Assembly: GCA_948567375.1 (NCBI GenBank)
Contig: OX419757.1
Coordinates: forward strand, 10,244,974 to 10,308,973
Direction of reading: 5' to 3'
DNA from: Lunularia cruciata
Lineage: Eukaryota; Streptophyta; Marchantiopsida; Lunulariales; Lunulariaceae
Length of the DNA: 64,000 nt
Positions within the stretch are counted from its first letter, which is position 1; every line of letters starts with the position of its first letter. This document shows positions 1 to 10,163 of the stretch, piece by piece. The position numbers and the translations under genes were made by a program. Below the pieces are notes generated by a model. It was not told the DNA's origin. It searched no databases and was given only the letters and a program-made list of their open reading frames with translations.

Positions 1-792
1 CGTACCTCCATGTCCGGTTCCTTTTAGCCTGCACTCTCATCCCATGCCTCAGAGAATCAAAACCGGGTTCTTTACAACGGGTTCTGTATTCCATTACACA
101 ATATTGCTTCCTTTTCTCACGCTTCGCTCTGACACAGCCAAGACACCATCCACTCCTCTCGCACTTCACTCCAGTTCACCCAGCCTTAACTAAAGCTCTG
201 TCTTTTCCTCCTTGCTCGATGTTTCTCTCTTTGATGGTCCTCCTCTGCTTTCAATTTCAGATGCTTAATGTGTTGTGTCTTGGTTCTTATTCCATGATGT
301 ATACTAGTTCTCTGCAGGTGCTACTTATGAAATTTAATAATTATGTCCTTACTTCCGCTTATCTTCGTAATGTTAGATTCACTTACATTCCATTTGCTTA
401 GATTCAATTCATTTCGATTTGCATACGGTCATGCATGCATTTCATATGCACTACATGTGCACGTTCTCGGTTCCATACTTAGTGGGTTCTGGATCCCCCG
501 TTCTTCGAACGGCTTCTCAAATATGCTTTCCTCATAGAATAGATAAACCAAGTTGGGAGCCCCAGAGTGCAGGTGAAATTCCTGGAAACCACGCAGGCAG
601 CATCTTTTGGGAGATTCACATTGTAATCTTGGGCAAGAAGAATGAAAGGGAAACGATATGCAACATCCAATATTGTTTTAGTCCAGGAGTCAAAAGCCCT
701 TGTAGTCATACGATCCCGTGTTGGCGGTTTGACATGCAAATTTGTCCACAGATCCTGCTTATAAACTTAAATCTTCTCATGCCCCTGCGCAG
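1..792. other. Upstream part of dehydrogenase locus, poorly resolved
   Basis: No confident exon was found here. Two short stretches on the + strand faintly resemble the N-terminal half of the downstream 2-hydroxyacid dehydrogenase. One follows a CTGCAG acceptor near 318 and reads VLLMKF, compared with the family's KLIMQF. The other, near 577-645, reads IPGNHAGS and later ILGKKNE, compared with IPGN.TGNA and LRKQNE. Both quickly lose the match. They could be decayed exons or chance. The first 200 bases look like T- and C-rich leader or promoter DNA with no recognisable element. Confidence 0.3.
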
Positions 793-2483
793 GTTTTGAT
801 TGTTGGGTATGGGAATATAGGCAAGGAATTAGCTCCGCGTTTGAAACCTTTTGGAGTTCGAATACTAGCTGTACGACCCTCTTGGAACGGGAAGTACACA
901 TCTTCAGACGGTAAAGCTAAACTCACTTTAACAAGTTTTTCTTGCTGAATGGGTTAACATTACACTTTTGCTGACAGGCGTCACAAGGAAATTCACAAAC
1001 ATAACTTCTTGCGCAAGGTAAATACAAATGATATGTCTGAACAGTGTGTGCTCCAATTTATTGGAGCTGAAATGTATTCTGGATTGAACAGAGGCTTTGG
1101 AAGAGATGAAGCAAATGAAAGCGAACAAGGAGACAAGTACGACAGATAGTAGCGTTGATGAAAAGGGTGGCATGGAGCATCTTCATAGATTTCTCAGCAG
1201 ATCGGATATTGTTGTTCTTTGTTGTCCTCTATCTGCCAAAACGGTGAGATATGAAAGGATAATAACGGTCATTATAACGTCGTCAGGCAAAGATATTCAA
1301 GTTTTCAAGCATATGCAGTATGTTCTGTCCATTATCGACACACTTCACCCGCTAAAGGTTAACAGTAGTCTGACATGAATAAGGGCTTTGTCTGCAGAGA
1401 GGAATGGTGAATGAGGCTTTCCTGGCAAGCATGACGGTGGTAAGTCTATTTTCTACTGCCAAGTGCTTCACTATTCTCCTCAGTTTGTGGAGGTATATCT
1501 GCCTGGTATGCATAGGGTAACATGCGTTAGCTTGTGCACACTACATGCAGTCTTGATTTTAAGCACCTGTACGTCTACGTAAGGTTATTGATAACGTTGC
1601 CTTAGTACCATGCGTTGGACGAAACTATCTGTTCAACGTTGACGTTTTGCAGTCCACCTGAACTTGGTTGAACCTATTCAACAAAATCCTCACTTGTGCA
1701 GATTGAATCATTTGGGGAACGTTAAATTGATAATAAAGAAATTGCAATACTGGGATATAATATTGGTCACTTGATCAAGAAGACCACGAGGAAACTCTCG
1801 TCCCTCGCTCAAGCTTGGAAGCCCAATGCAAGATACTAATGTGTTCTTAGTATTGTGCTTCTGCTGTGGCAGGGTGCGCTATTGGTGAATGTTGCACGTG
1901 GAGGTCTGATGGATTATAATGCTGTAACTGCAGCTTTGCAATCAGGTCAACTTGGCGGTCTGGCAACAGACGTAACCTGGGTAGAACCCATTGATCCTTC
2001 AGATCCTATCGTGCATCATCCAAATGTGATTGTTACGCCCCACGTTGCCGGCGTTACGGACATATCCTACGCAAGTATGGCAAAGGTACCCCCTTTCCAT
2101 TACCCTTGCAATTTTTAACCTTTCCTACCCAGTATTGCAATCTCTTTTTGGTCATCTAACCTTCTCCAAATGATTCAACCTGCACAAGTAGGCCAGGCAA
2201 TAATGTGGATTTCATATATATGCTTCCTATGCAAAATGAAAACAGTGCCTGCACACTCTACATAGCTTTTTGAGTTCTTTCCATGCACAGTTGCTTCACT
2301 GCAGTCAAGGCATATAGTGTATTGTAGTAGATCAGGGCCGAACATGTAGCTTGAAATTCATCGAAAATTCGTCGGAGCTAACACTGTTTCTACTGATTTG
2401 CTTGTGGCATACAGCTAGTTGCAAAGTCGGCCCTTCAGCTATACGAAGGGAAGGAAATTACCGACATTGAGTTTGTCAATTGA
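793..2483 (+). CDS. D-isomer-specific 2-hydroxyacid dehydrogenase, C-terminal exons (5 exons seen)
   Basis: NAD(P)-dependent reductase/dehydrogenase of the 2-hydroxyacid family, most like the plant group of Arabidopsis At1g72190 (from memory). Visible exons: 793-910, 1092-1243, 1398-1439, 1873-2085 and 2415-2483, all with GT-AG introns and phases that fit. Together they give 197 residues and a TGA stop at 2481. Seen: the Rossmann motif VGYGNIG, the strand SDIVVLCCPLS, NVARGG carrying the catalytic Arg, DVTWVEPIDPSDP, and TPHVAG carrying the catalytic His. The C-terminus EGKEITDIEFVN ends as in the plant homologues. An acidic/lysine-rich insert (EEMKQMKANKE) lies in exon 2. The donor after exon 3 is a perfect GTAAGT. 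The N-terminal half, about 140 residues in relatives, is not clearly present upstream. The first exon edge (793) is therefore provisional, and the locus may be partial or a pseudogene at its 5' end. Substrate is unknown; the family includes hydroxypyruvate and glyoxylate reductases. Confidence 0.75.
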
Positions 2484-2745
2484 GGGGGGCACTTCGGAGG
2501 AGACTGAGTCCCAAACTGACTATACAGAATCTGAACGAGTTACATCATACATCCTTTTATTCTGTACAAACTGCCATTTCACTCATCTCCTGTTGTGCTC
2601 AGATGTGTAGCACTTGACTTAGATTATTACTCTGTCCCATGGACTTGGGAGGACCGAATTGGCCCCTAATTGATGTCTCCCCAAAAATAATCTATTTCCT
2701 TTCAATATTATTTCAAGTTATAATCATCTTCCATGGCTAGCATGA

Positions 2746-2819
2746 GCTTCTATAGCTCAGTTGGCTAGAGCACCCGTTTAGTAAGCGGGAGGTCCTGAGT
2801 TCAACTCTCAGTGGAAGCA
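2746..2819 (+). tRNA. trnT-AGU: tRNA-Thr (AGT)
   Basis: A complete cloverleaf can be folded. The acceptor GCTTCTA pairs with TGGAAGC. The D arm is GCTC/GAGC. The anticodon stem CCCGT/GCGGG encloses the loop TTAGTAA with anticodon AGT, which reads ACU threonine codons. The T arm is CTGAG-TTCAACT-CTCAG, and the discriminator is A. There is no intron and no encoded CCA. The A-box (TAGCTCAGTTGG) and B-box (GTTCAACTC) internal promoters are present. A TTTT stretch just downstream (2822-2825) is a plausible Pol III terminator. Confidence 0.95.
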
Positions 2820-5800
2820 GCCTTTTGGTTTTCTGTCTAAGATAGAGTAGACTTCCTACTCACCACAACGATTCAACACAATCACCCTTCCTGCAGTAGT
2901 GAGGAAGTAGCGAGTTCTTTCTGTTTTGATAATCTTGCTACCCGCCGCAATGATGTGGGACAAACCTCAACTTCCTCCCGATGTTGCGTTTACCGATGAT
3001 GTGTAGCAATTCTCCTGCAAATAGAATGGTACAAGCCTTGTAACGGGGGGCCCCTTCAATATTTCACTCGAGCTCCTCACAATGAGTGCAGCTTCAGATG
3101 GAGTATGCTTCAGTTCCACCGACCTGCTCCCTACCCGTAATCAGTCCATCATCTGCAATCTGCACAAAGGCTCCTTTATGAATTCCTAGAGCTGGGCGAT
3201 AACGACAAGTCTAATACACGCAGTTCACTGTTTTGAATAAATACCTCTTTCTTTGTAGTGAAGGCAGAGTAAAAGATCACAATTCCCAACCAAGATCTCT
3301 TGATGAGATTCCACGGATACCCAACGATACTGTACAACTAGAATACAAACGAATCTCCCGGTGGAAATCTCCAATCCAGAGACAGGAGACCTACTCAAGT
3401 TACGCGTCAGGAATTTCTTAGAGGTTGCCAAACACATCCTCCGTAGCATCTGGACTTCGCTGTTACCAAGAACTTCAGATTGCATCTTGGGCTGTACGAG
3501 ACGATTTTAGTATCGCCTTCGAGAATGAGGGTTCCTCGGAGACAAAGTCGGATGTCGAGATCAACTGGATTGAGGTGATTTTGGGATCTGTGAATCCACA
3601 TGTAATTGTATCATTTTACGTGCAGGCTGTAACCAATGCAGAGTCCTATGGTCAGATGAAGGGGTCCACGTGGAGCCCAGTCTATACGCTACCCACTCTC
3701 TCCCCATTCCAGTCCGCTTCGTAAGATTTGAGACGGTGATCACCGTTCATGCACTCTTTGCAATTGCAAGTGAGACATATTACGTACACATATGGATCTC
3801 CATCTCACATGCCGAACGATGCATACGGAAGCTGTAGCAAGTTTTTCTTGCACTGAAGATACATTGGTTGCTGTCTCGTGGTATATGTTTTCGCAACAGC
3901 TTAACTTTTCGTACTGCAGTCCTGGTATGCGGACATCTCGATGTGGAGGTATACCACACAACCATACATCAGCAATAGTTCAAACATGTGCAGAATCAGG
4001 ACCTGAGATGAAAATCCTGTATTTGCAATAAATGTTTGTAAGAAGAATTTGCTCCATTGTAAGTAGTTGCTGGAGAAACAGGCTGAGCTTCAACCGACGT
4101 TGATAAGCTTCGGGATCCGTTGAAGTTCTCGTATAACAATCTTATGAGATCGTTTCCTGAAGGTTAGTCCAATCAGTCTTTGATCGGGCTGTGTGGATCT
4201 GCTTGGTATCCGGATCCGGAACTGAATCATGAAGGCAGAGGATCAGATTGCACATGACCAACACTGTTCGCTCTATGAAATTAAGTTTCGGTGAAATCAA
4301 GCTTTTGTCCTTATGTTGCTTCAACTTGGGGACGGTTTACATCTCCATATCTACCCGCAGATCTAGCAAACAGTTGTCTACCTAGGAGTATTATCTGTAT
4401 TACACTCTTACATCATTATATCGTTATACATTCACTGCCTGCTCTATCAATATGAATGTCGGAGTGGTTAGCTCTGCAGCTAAAGCAGTTGTGGGCGGTT
4501 CTTCTGTTGTCGAAGTGGCCGGTTCTGCTTCAATAGCTTAACGGCTCGATTCCTTCTACTTCTTCCTGTAGAATACCTGCACCACATCCATGACTTGTTT
4601 CCGAGGTTGGTCTTATCTATCTTTGTCGAACTCAAGGAGGATCTTGTCTGCTCCTTGTCTCTTGGTATTTTGAGCAGCTCAGTTACTCCATGTAAGTTAT
4701 CTTCTTCCTCTTTGAACTCTTAGAAGTTGTTCGGAAGTCATAGGCTGACATACAAAGACTATATATAACGACAAGGTTAAATAATCACAAGAAGTCATCA
4801 TTCACAACACAAACCAACTGAAACAATCAAAACAAGAAAACAATGGTCATATTGTATCTGACCATTATATAGCAAAGTTCCCCATTTGGCTGGTCAGAAG
4901 TAACATTTGATGAAGTACTATTAGCTCTAACTTGTAGAGATCTGGTTTTCATGGTCTGCAGCTGCAGGAGCATACATATCTTATATTCAGGGCATGAAGA
5001 AACCCAAACAAACGAAAAGTGCTACAAATCATGTGCAGAACAAAAACAAATAAACTTAACTTCACTAGATGTACTTTGCACATAATCTTCTGGTCCAAAA
5101 CCTTCAGAACAAGTGAATCGGTTGAAGCCTGAACATACCTAATATCATGATTAATTGTTGATTCCTTGAGAAGAGGTTTCAAAGAGCAGACCTTGGGACA
5201 AATTAATGAATGAATTAGTTGAATCTGATGCTTTATATTCTTTTTGCTTCATCTGTAGTTCATGAAATTATAGGCAAGTTATTCTTACTATACATACGAA
5301 TACATTTTACTCTGCCTACCACTTGTGATACGACTTCCATATAGGAACCGCGTCTTACACAAATTTAATCCTGCTAGCACGAAAATGATTTTTGACTTGC
5401 TTCTCTTCAGAATCTTTTCATTATAAGCTTATTCTCATGACTTACTACATGAGTTGGGTTGTGATTGACTAATTTAAATCTAGTACCTTAGTAATTTTGC
5501 CAAATACAACAGATGTGAGAAGCGTAAAAGACAAAGTTTTGTAACGCCACCCTAGATTATTTAAAGGTTATTTGACCTTCATAGTTAACGATCAAATTCC
5601 CAAAGCTAAGTATCGAGAGCGCGTGAAGGTACAGACAAGGAGCAATGCTAGCATGTGTCGTTTGGATATTTTGAAGTGACGTGATGTTGTACTGGACTGT
5701 GCTGCAATTACATGAACAACACGGACCCAAAACAACATCGCGGCAGGTCGACATGTCATATGTAAGTGCCAGACTTCGGTGACCTGAGATTACGATCAAT

Positions 5801-7376
5801 TCGAAGTCTAATGTACATCGAATTGATTTTCCCAGAATCAAATCAATTGCGAGAACGACATGATATGAACCGTGAATTACATATTCGGTAGTACATGGGG
5901 TCCTTTCCGCTACGAAGAGTGGGCTCTGAGCTAAAGGTCCTATTTGCTGATGGAGCCGTGGAAGGAAGTGGACACAGTTTTATATATGCATCTGCGGGAG
6001 ATGCTGAGTTGATTCAAGTATATTCAGTTGAATTACACTTTGCAAAGACTACTCGAATCCGATGCCTTATCTATCTCTTCCTATGACTTTGAAGGTCACC
6101 GAAGTCTGGCACTCTTAGTGTAGTAGTGGAGTTGTTGCTTATGTCCACAGGTTAAATCCCGATTAAGGTCATATCATAGTAACAAATGGGCTTAATGGAT
6201 TGATTACGCTTTTGTTGAATATTCAACATAATATGTGCCTTTTGGAGATATTGAAGGTTCATATATTCTCATCAGAAAGCTGTCAATTACATAGGCGTTG
6301 GAGAAAAATGCTCCTTCAACTAGCTAGAGGAATGATGAGATATTTGTGTGTGTTTAATTGTCAGTGAAACACAACCTTTATATAAACAATTCTACGAGTT
6401 GTTAAAGTATAGATTGGACAATTTGATCTAGAAAAGGACTCAGAAATAAATCAAGGATACATAGAAAGTAAATATAATACATGTTGTTAAGTAAACCACT
6501 ATATGCAGTCTGAATAGAATCAGAGAATGTATCTGGTTCTAATGAATTTAATTCTAATAAACTTAGATATGATTCATTCTAGTGTACTCAACCTTTGAGT
6601 TGTTGCATGAACACAATGAGTTGATATTATGTATATCTTTGATTACGGGATACATAACCCCACTTGATATGTATCGATTTTATTGTGTATTCTACTAATG
6701 ATCCAATTGAAATAGAATCAAATCCAAGTAAAATTAGCTTCAGGTACCACGTTGGAAGCTATTGCATGAACGAAAATACAACATGGTGTGAAGATATACA
6801 ATATATTATGGTAACAATGACACGATCATATATATATATATATATATATAAAGAATAGATCAAATAAATCACACTAAAATTAGAACTTAATTAGTCTAAA
6901 GTGCATGTTTCCATGGATCAACTCAAATAAAGTGAGTTGAGTTTTAATATCTAAGTTTCAGATTATGTTTGATGATGATGTTATTTATTGATTTCATAAA
7001 ATGAAAATGAAATGGAAATGAAAATAAAACCCCCGGGCCGTTTATCTTTAATAGATATTTCTCTTACAAAATATTTGTATAAATTGCAACTCGCATAGAA
7101 TAACAACCAGTCAAATGAAAACCCTCGTTAATCTACACAAGGAAAAAACCTAAGAGGTAAACTGTAGCTAAACACCATTAATATTTGAATTAGAAATCTG
7201 TTCAACGAAAGCCTTTTTGCAGTTTCTTGGTTCCCAAACAACGCATCAGCCCTCCAGTGTTGCCATCCAGGTCTCTCGTCAGGAGTATCGCTTCGAGGGA
7301 TGTTGACAAGTTTGTCGTTCATGACGATGACGATCGCTTTCGTTTAGTCGGATCCGATAAACACCAAACGCGTCAT
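2820..7376. other. Gene-poor stretch
   Basis: No recognisable gene. Short open stretches exist. On the minus strand between about 3090 and 3210 one reads ALGIHKGAFVQIADDG and looks protein-like, but it meets a stop and has no recognised homologue. On the plus strand 3425-3724 is open for 99 codons without a known motif. From about 6300 to 7100 the DNA becomes very AT-rich and includes a short TA tract at about 6828-6850. A perfect 21-bp inverted repeat at 5765/6093 is listed separately. Confidence 0.5.
5765..6113. repeat. Perfect 21-bp inverted repeat with ~307-bp spacer
   Basis: The 21 bases at 5765-5785 (starting AGTGCCAGACTTCGG) are exactly the reverse complement of 6093-6113. Beyond this core the flanks do not pair well by eye. 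The spacer holds no recognised gene. Confidence 0.8.
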
Positions 7377-7644
7377 CTATGTAGTGTTTCGAGCAACAAT
7401 ACTTCGAGGTATGAGAATTGCCCTCGGGAGCATATACCTACTTATTTGACTTTATCAACGATCCCCTTTTGCTTCGAATTTCGCCCTGGCGGTGTTATTG
7501 CTTGTGAAGTCTATGTAGTGTTTCGAGCGACAATACTTGGAGTTATGAGAATTGACTTGGGGAGCATATACCTACTTATTTGACGTTATCAATGATCTTC
7601 ATTTGTTTCGAATTTCGCCCTGGCGGTGTTATTGCTTGAGAAGT
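7377..7644. repeat. Tandem duplication, two 134-bp units
   Basis: Positions 7377-7510 and 7511-7644 are head-to-tail copies of one 134-bp unit beginning CTATGTAGTGTTTCGAGC. They have the same length and differ by roughly a dozen substitutions. The unit holds no clear protein-coding motif; an open frame crosses the first copy but not the second. Confidence 0.85.
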
Positions 7645-8383
7645 CTTTGTGGAAATCAAATCTCTGGAGATTCTTTCTTTTGTCATTAAACTATGTAGAA
7701 GTCACTACTTTTCGATATGCATGCTTTGATCTTGTTCCGCAATGCAGAACATATTTATGCTTGAAGTTCTGTGTTGTGTAGTATGTTTCCGATCCCAGAA
7801 TCAGCAGTCGTTTTGGTTATATCGGCCGCTCCTGCAGTTTCTAGTCTGTGCTAGAGCTTGAGCCGTTCCTCACTTGCTAGCATGTTGCTGCAGCGATGTT
7901 TGTAACACCGGTACCTCACAATTCTCCTCCGTCTCAGCGCCTAGCAACAGTGTCCAATTTAGCCCCGAAGTTTGTGCAGAATCTACCGGATTGTGGGTTT
8001 CATTTCAATTGAACACATTATTCCAGAAATCTGTACTTTCAATTCTGCTGCTGACAATTATCGCTAAAACTCGAGCACCAGTTTCGCCGCACCTTGGTAC
8101 GCACGGTGTTCTGAATTTTACAAAAGATCTAGGACCCAGGTAAGTTCCTCAAAGTCTAGCTCGCAGATAAGTGCCATGGACCGTTCGTGGTGGTCAAGGA
8201 ACAAGACACAGAAAGGCGGCATTTGTTCATAACTTCGCACTTTCAAATCTGGATGAGTGACTATGTGATTATCCAGATATGGAAGGGGGAAGCTATGGAC
8301 GGAGCCTGGTGAACTTGGCTAATTCTGCAGATGGATACGAAGACGGATGAGAATTTGAGCACTGGAATTAATGCTGTTGCTCT
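7645..8383. other. No identified gene; scattered open frames
   Basis: The plus strand is open from 7874 to 8143 and is followed by AGGTAAG, which could be a splice donor. The segment from about 8175 to 8290 has a frame reading FVVVKEQDTERRHLF and MSDYVIIQIWKGEAM that looks protein-like. No family is recognised. These may be remnants of the same locus as the open frame at 8384-8695. Confidence 0.3.
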
Positions 8384-8695
8384 TTGAGATCTGCAGTGGA
8401 CCTGACAAGAGATTTGGACGGTCTACCGCAGACCACCTCAGGTGCAGTTGACACAGACTTTAAGTTCCTCGCTCACTTTGTACTAGATGAGACAGAGAGT
8501 GGTGATTTCATGACACAGATGAGAAATGTTGATTGCACTCTTGATCAAATGCTTTGTAGCCTGCTTGCGCTAGAGAGACATAAAATCCCATCGAAAGGGC
8601 ATGCTAGCAAGATTGAGAACGGAATAGCTGATTCCGATCAGGTGACTGAGTTCGAGATTAAGTCCAAGGCCGTGACACCAGAATTTATGTCATAA
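8384..8695 (+). CDS. Hypothetical protein or exon remnant (about 100 codons)
   Basis: A plus-strand open frame reads DLTRDLDGLPQTTSG and then FLAHFVLDETESGDF, DCTLDQMLCSLLALER and a charged, soluble C-terminus ending TPEFMS. Its composition is balanced, unlike the AT-rich noise around it. A CTGCAG just before codon 5 (about 8392-8397) could be an acceptor, so this may be the last exon of a gene whose earlier exons lie at 7.9-8.35 kb. No signal peptide, membrane segment or known domain was recognised. It may also be a pseudogene fragment. Confidence 0.3.
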   Translation: MRSAVDLTRDLDGLPQTTSGAVDTDFKFLAHFVLDETESGDFMTQMRNVDCTLDQMLCSLLALERHKIPSKGHASKIENGIADSDQVTEFEIKSKAVTPEFMS

Positions 8696-9224
8696 CTGAA
8701 AGCCTTTCTGGAATTCGACACAGAGTAACTCGTGTATCCATTATTATAATCAGATTCTGGTGAGGTCGTTGGCTGGAATGTTGCACATTTCTCATGTTCT
8801 CCGACTTGAGAAAGTGGTCAAATTAAAGTGAGGTGGTGAGAGCGTAGCATATGACATATTTCCCCGTTTCTGAAATTACCGGCAGCAAGCTGTTACAGCT
8901 CCCTGCACCTACCGCCCTTAGAACGGAATGTTCAAAGATACTACCGATTGGATCCGATCCCTGTTGTCTACATACTTTGCCTACCTCGAGATTCCTACGT
9001 GTGCTTATGACTTATACGGGTACTCTACCTGATTCGACACTGAAATACTGGAGTGGTTGGTGCAATCCATACAAGAGCAATCACATTAGCTGATGTTTTC
9101 TCGAATAGTCCAGTTGTGTGTAGATAGTACCACTTACATACTTCGGATATTTTAGATACGGTAATGCAGATTCATCATAGAGACTCTATTGGATTTAGCC
9201 CTAATTTTAAAATTTTTTTATTTT

Positions 9225-9332
9225 TTATATTTTTTATATACGGCCTGATGGGTCTCCCATCCTTCGTTTTTTCTACGCTTGACGGGGTCTTCCAATCTTC
9301 GGTTTTTCTTTGCTGTCGCCTTCTTTCATATT
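9225..9332 (+). repeat. Dispersed tail motif, copy 1 (diverged)
   Basis: Diverged copy of a motif found about ten times in the window, whose consensus core is CTTGTACGGCTTGATGGG, then GTCTTCCCATCCTTCG, then CGCGGTCGCC. Here the core reads TACGGCCTGATGGGTC, followed by CCCATCCTTCG and, after a short partial duplication of the middle, TGTCGCCTTC. The GATGGG/CCCATC hairpin is intact. Confidence 0.65.
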
Positions 9333-10163
9333 CGACACTGAAGTAGGAAAAAGAATGCATTTGTTGCCTGAATAAATGTGCTTAAGTACAGTACTTGAGG
9401 TTTAACCTTCCAATTTTATTTCACGCCAGACTCGACCATATTTTCCGGAACATTACATCTTCAGCTGTTCACACTGTTGCAGTAAAGGACAATATTGTGC
9501 ATTACAAGCCGAAGTGATGCTTTGAGTAGGATGGACAAGACCCACAAGAAGCTGGGAATCTTTGTGGCTCCTGTCACGCTACGCCTCGTGATTTAGCTTG
9601 TTTACAGTGCGCTCAAGGTACCTCCTCTGAGTACAGCTTGGTTTTCTCTTCCTCCGGACCAGAGTCATGACCCACAAACATACTTTTCTGTACAAGGAGC
9701 CTTGAAATTCTGTTCCTGAAGCTGTCCTTCGCGGTGATTCTTACGATAGGCCGTACGTTCTTGTGTTCAAGATATCGTGCGTTAATCCTTCCGACTTGGA
9801 GGAGTATTGAACGAACGACATGACTCTCAGAAATACATGTGCAGAAATGCGACGCAAGATGTCTTTCTGACGATGATTCATTGGCGCTAATGCCCATATA
9901 CTGCAGTTACAAATATACGTTCCGAGATTGTTATCCAACCATGATAACTTCAACTTGCACTTGTTGATGGTGCAGATCCAAATACAAAGAATTTAGTGCT
10001 AGATGCTGCTCTCAACTATCTTCCCTGGCAAACGGGCCTTGATTAGCAGGCGCATTCCAATGAATAGATCATAACTTGGTGATTCTTATTTTACATAAAT
10101 TTTGGACTCTTTTTCTGTAAGCATCACTACTGTACACTCGAGTAGCTGGAGCTCTCAGTCAAT
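9333..10163. other. 3' flank of the aldolase gene, nothing recognised
   Basis: Minus-strand open frames at 9613-9953 show no known motif. Part of this stretch should be 3' UTR of the aldolase gene, transcribed leftwards. No further gene is seen. Confidence 0.4.
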
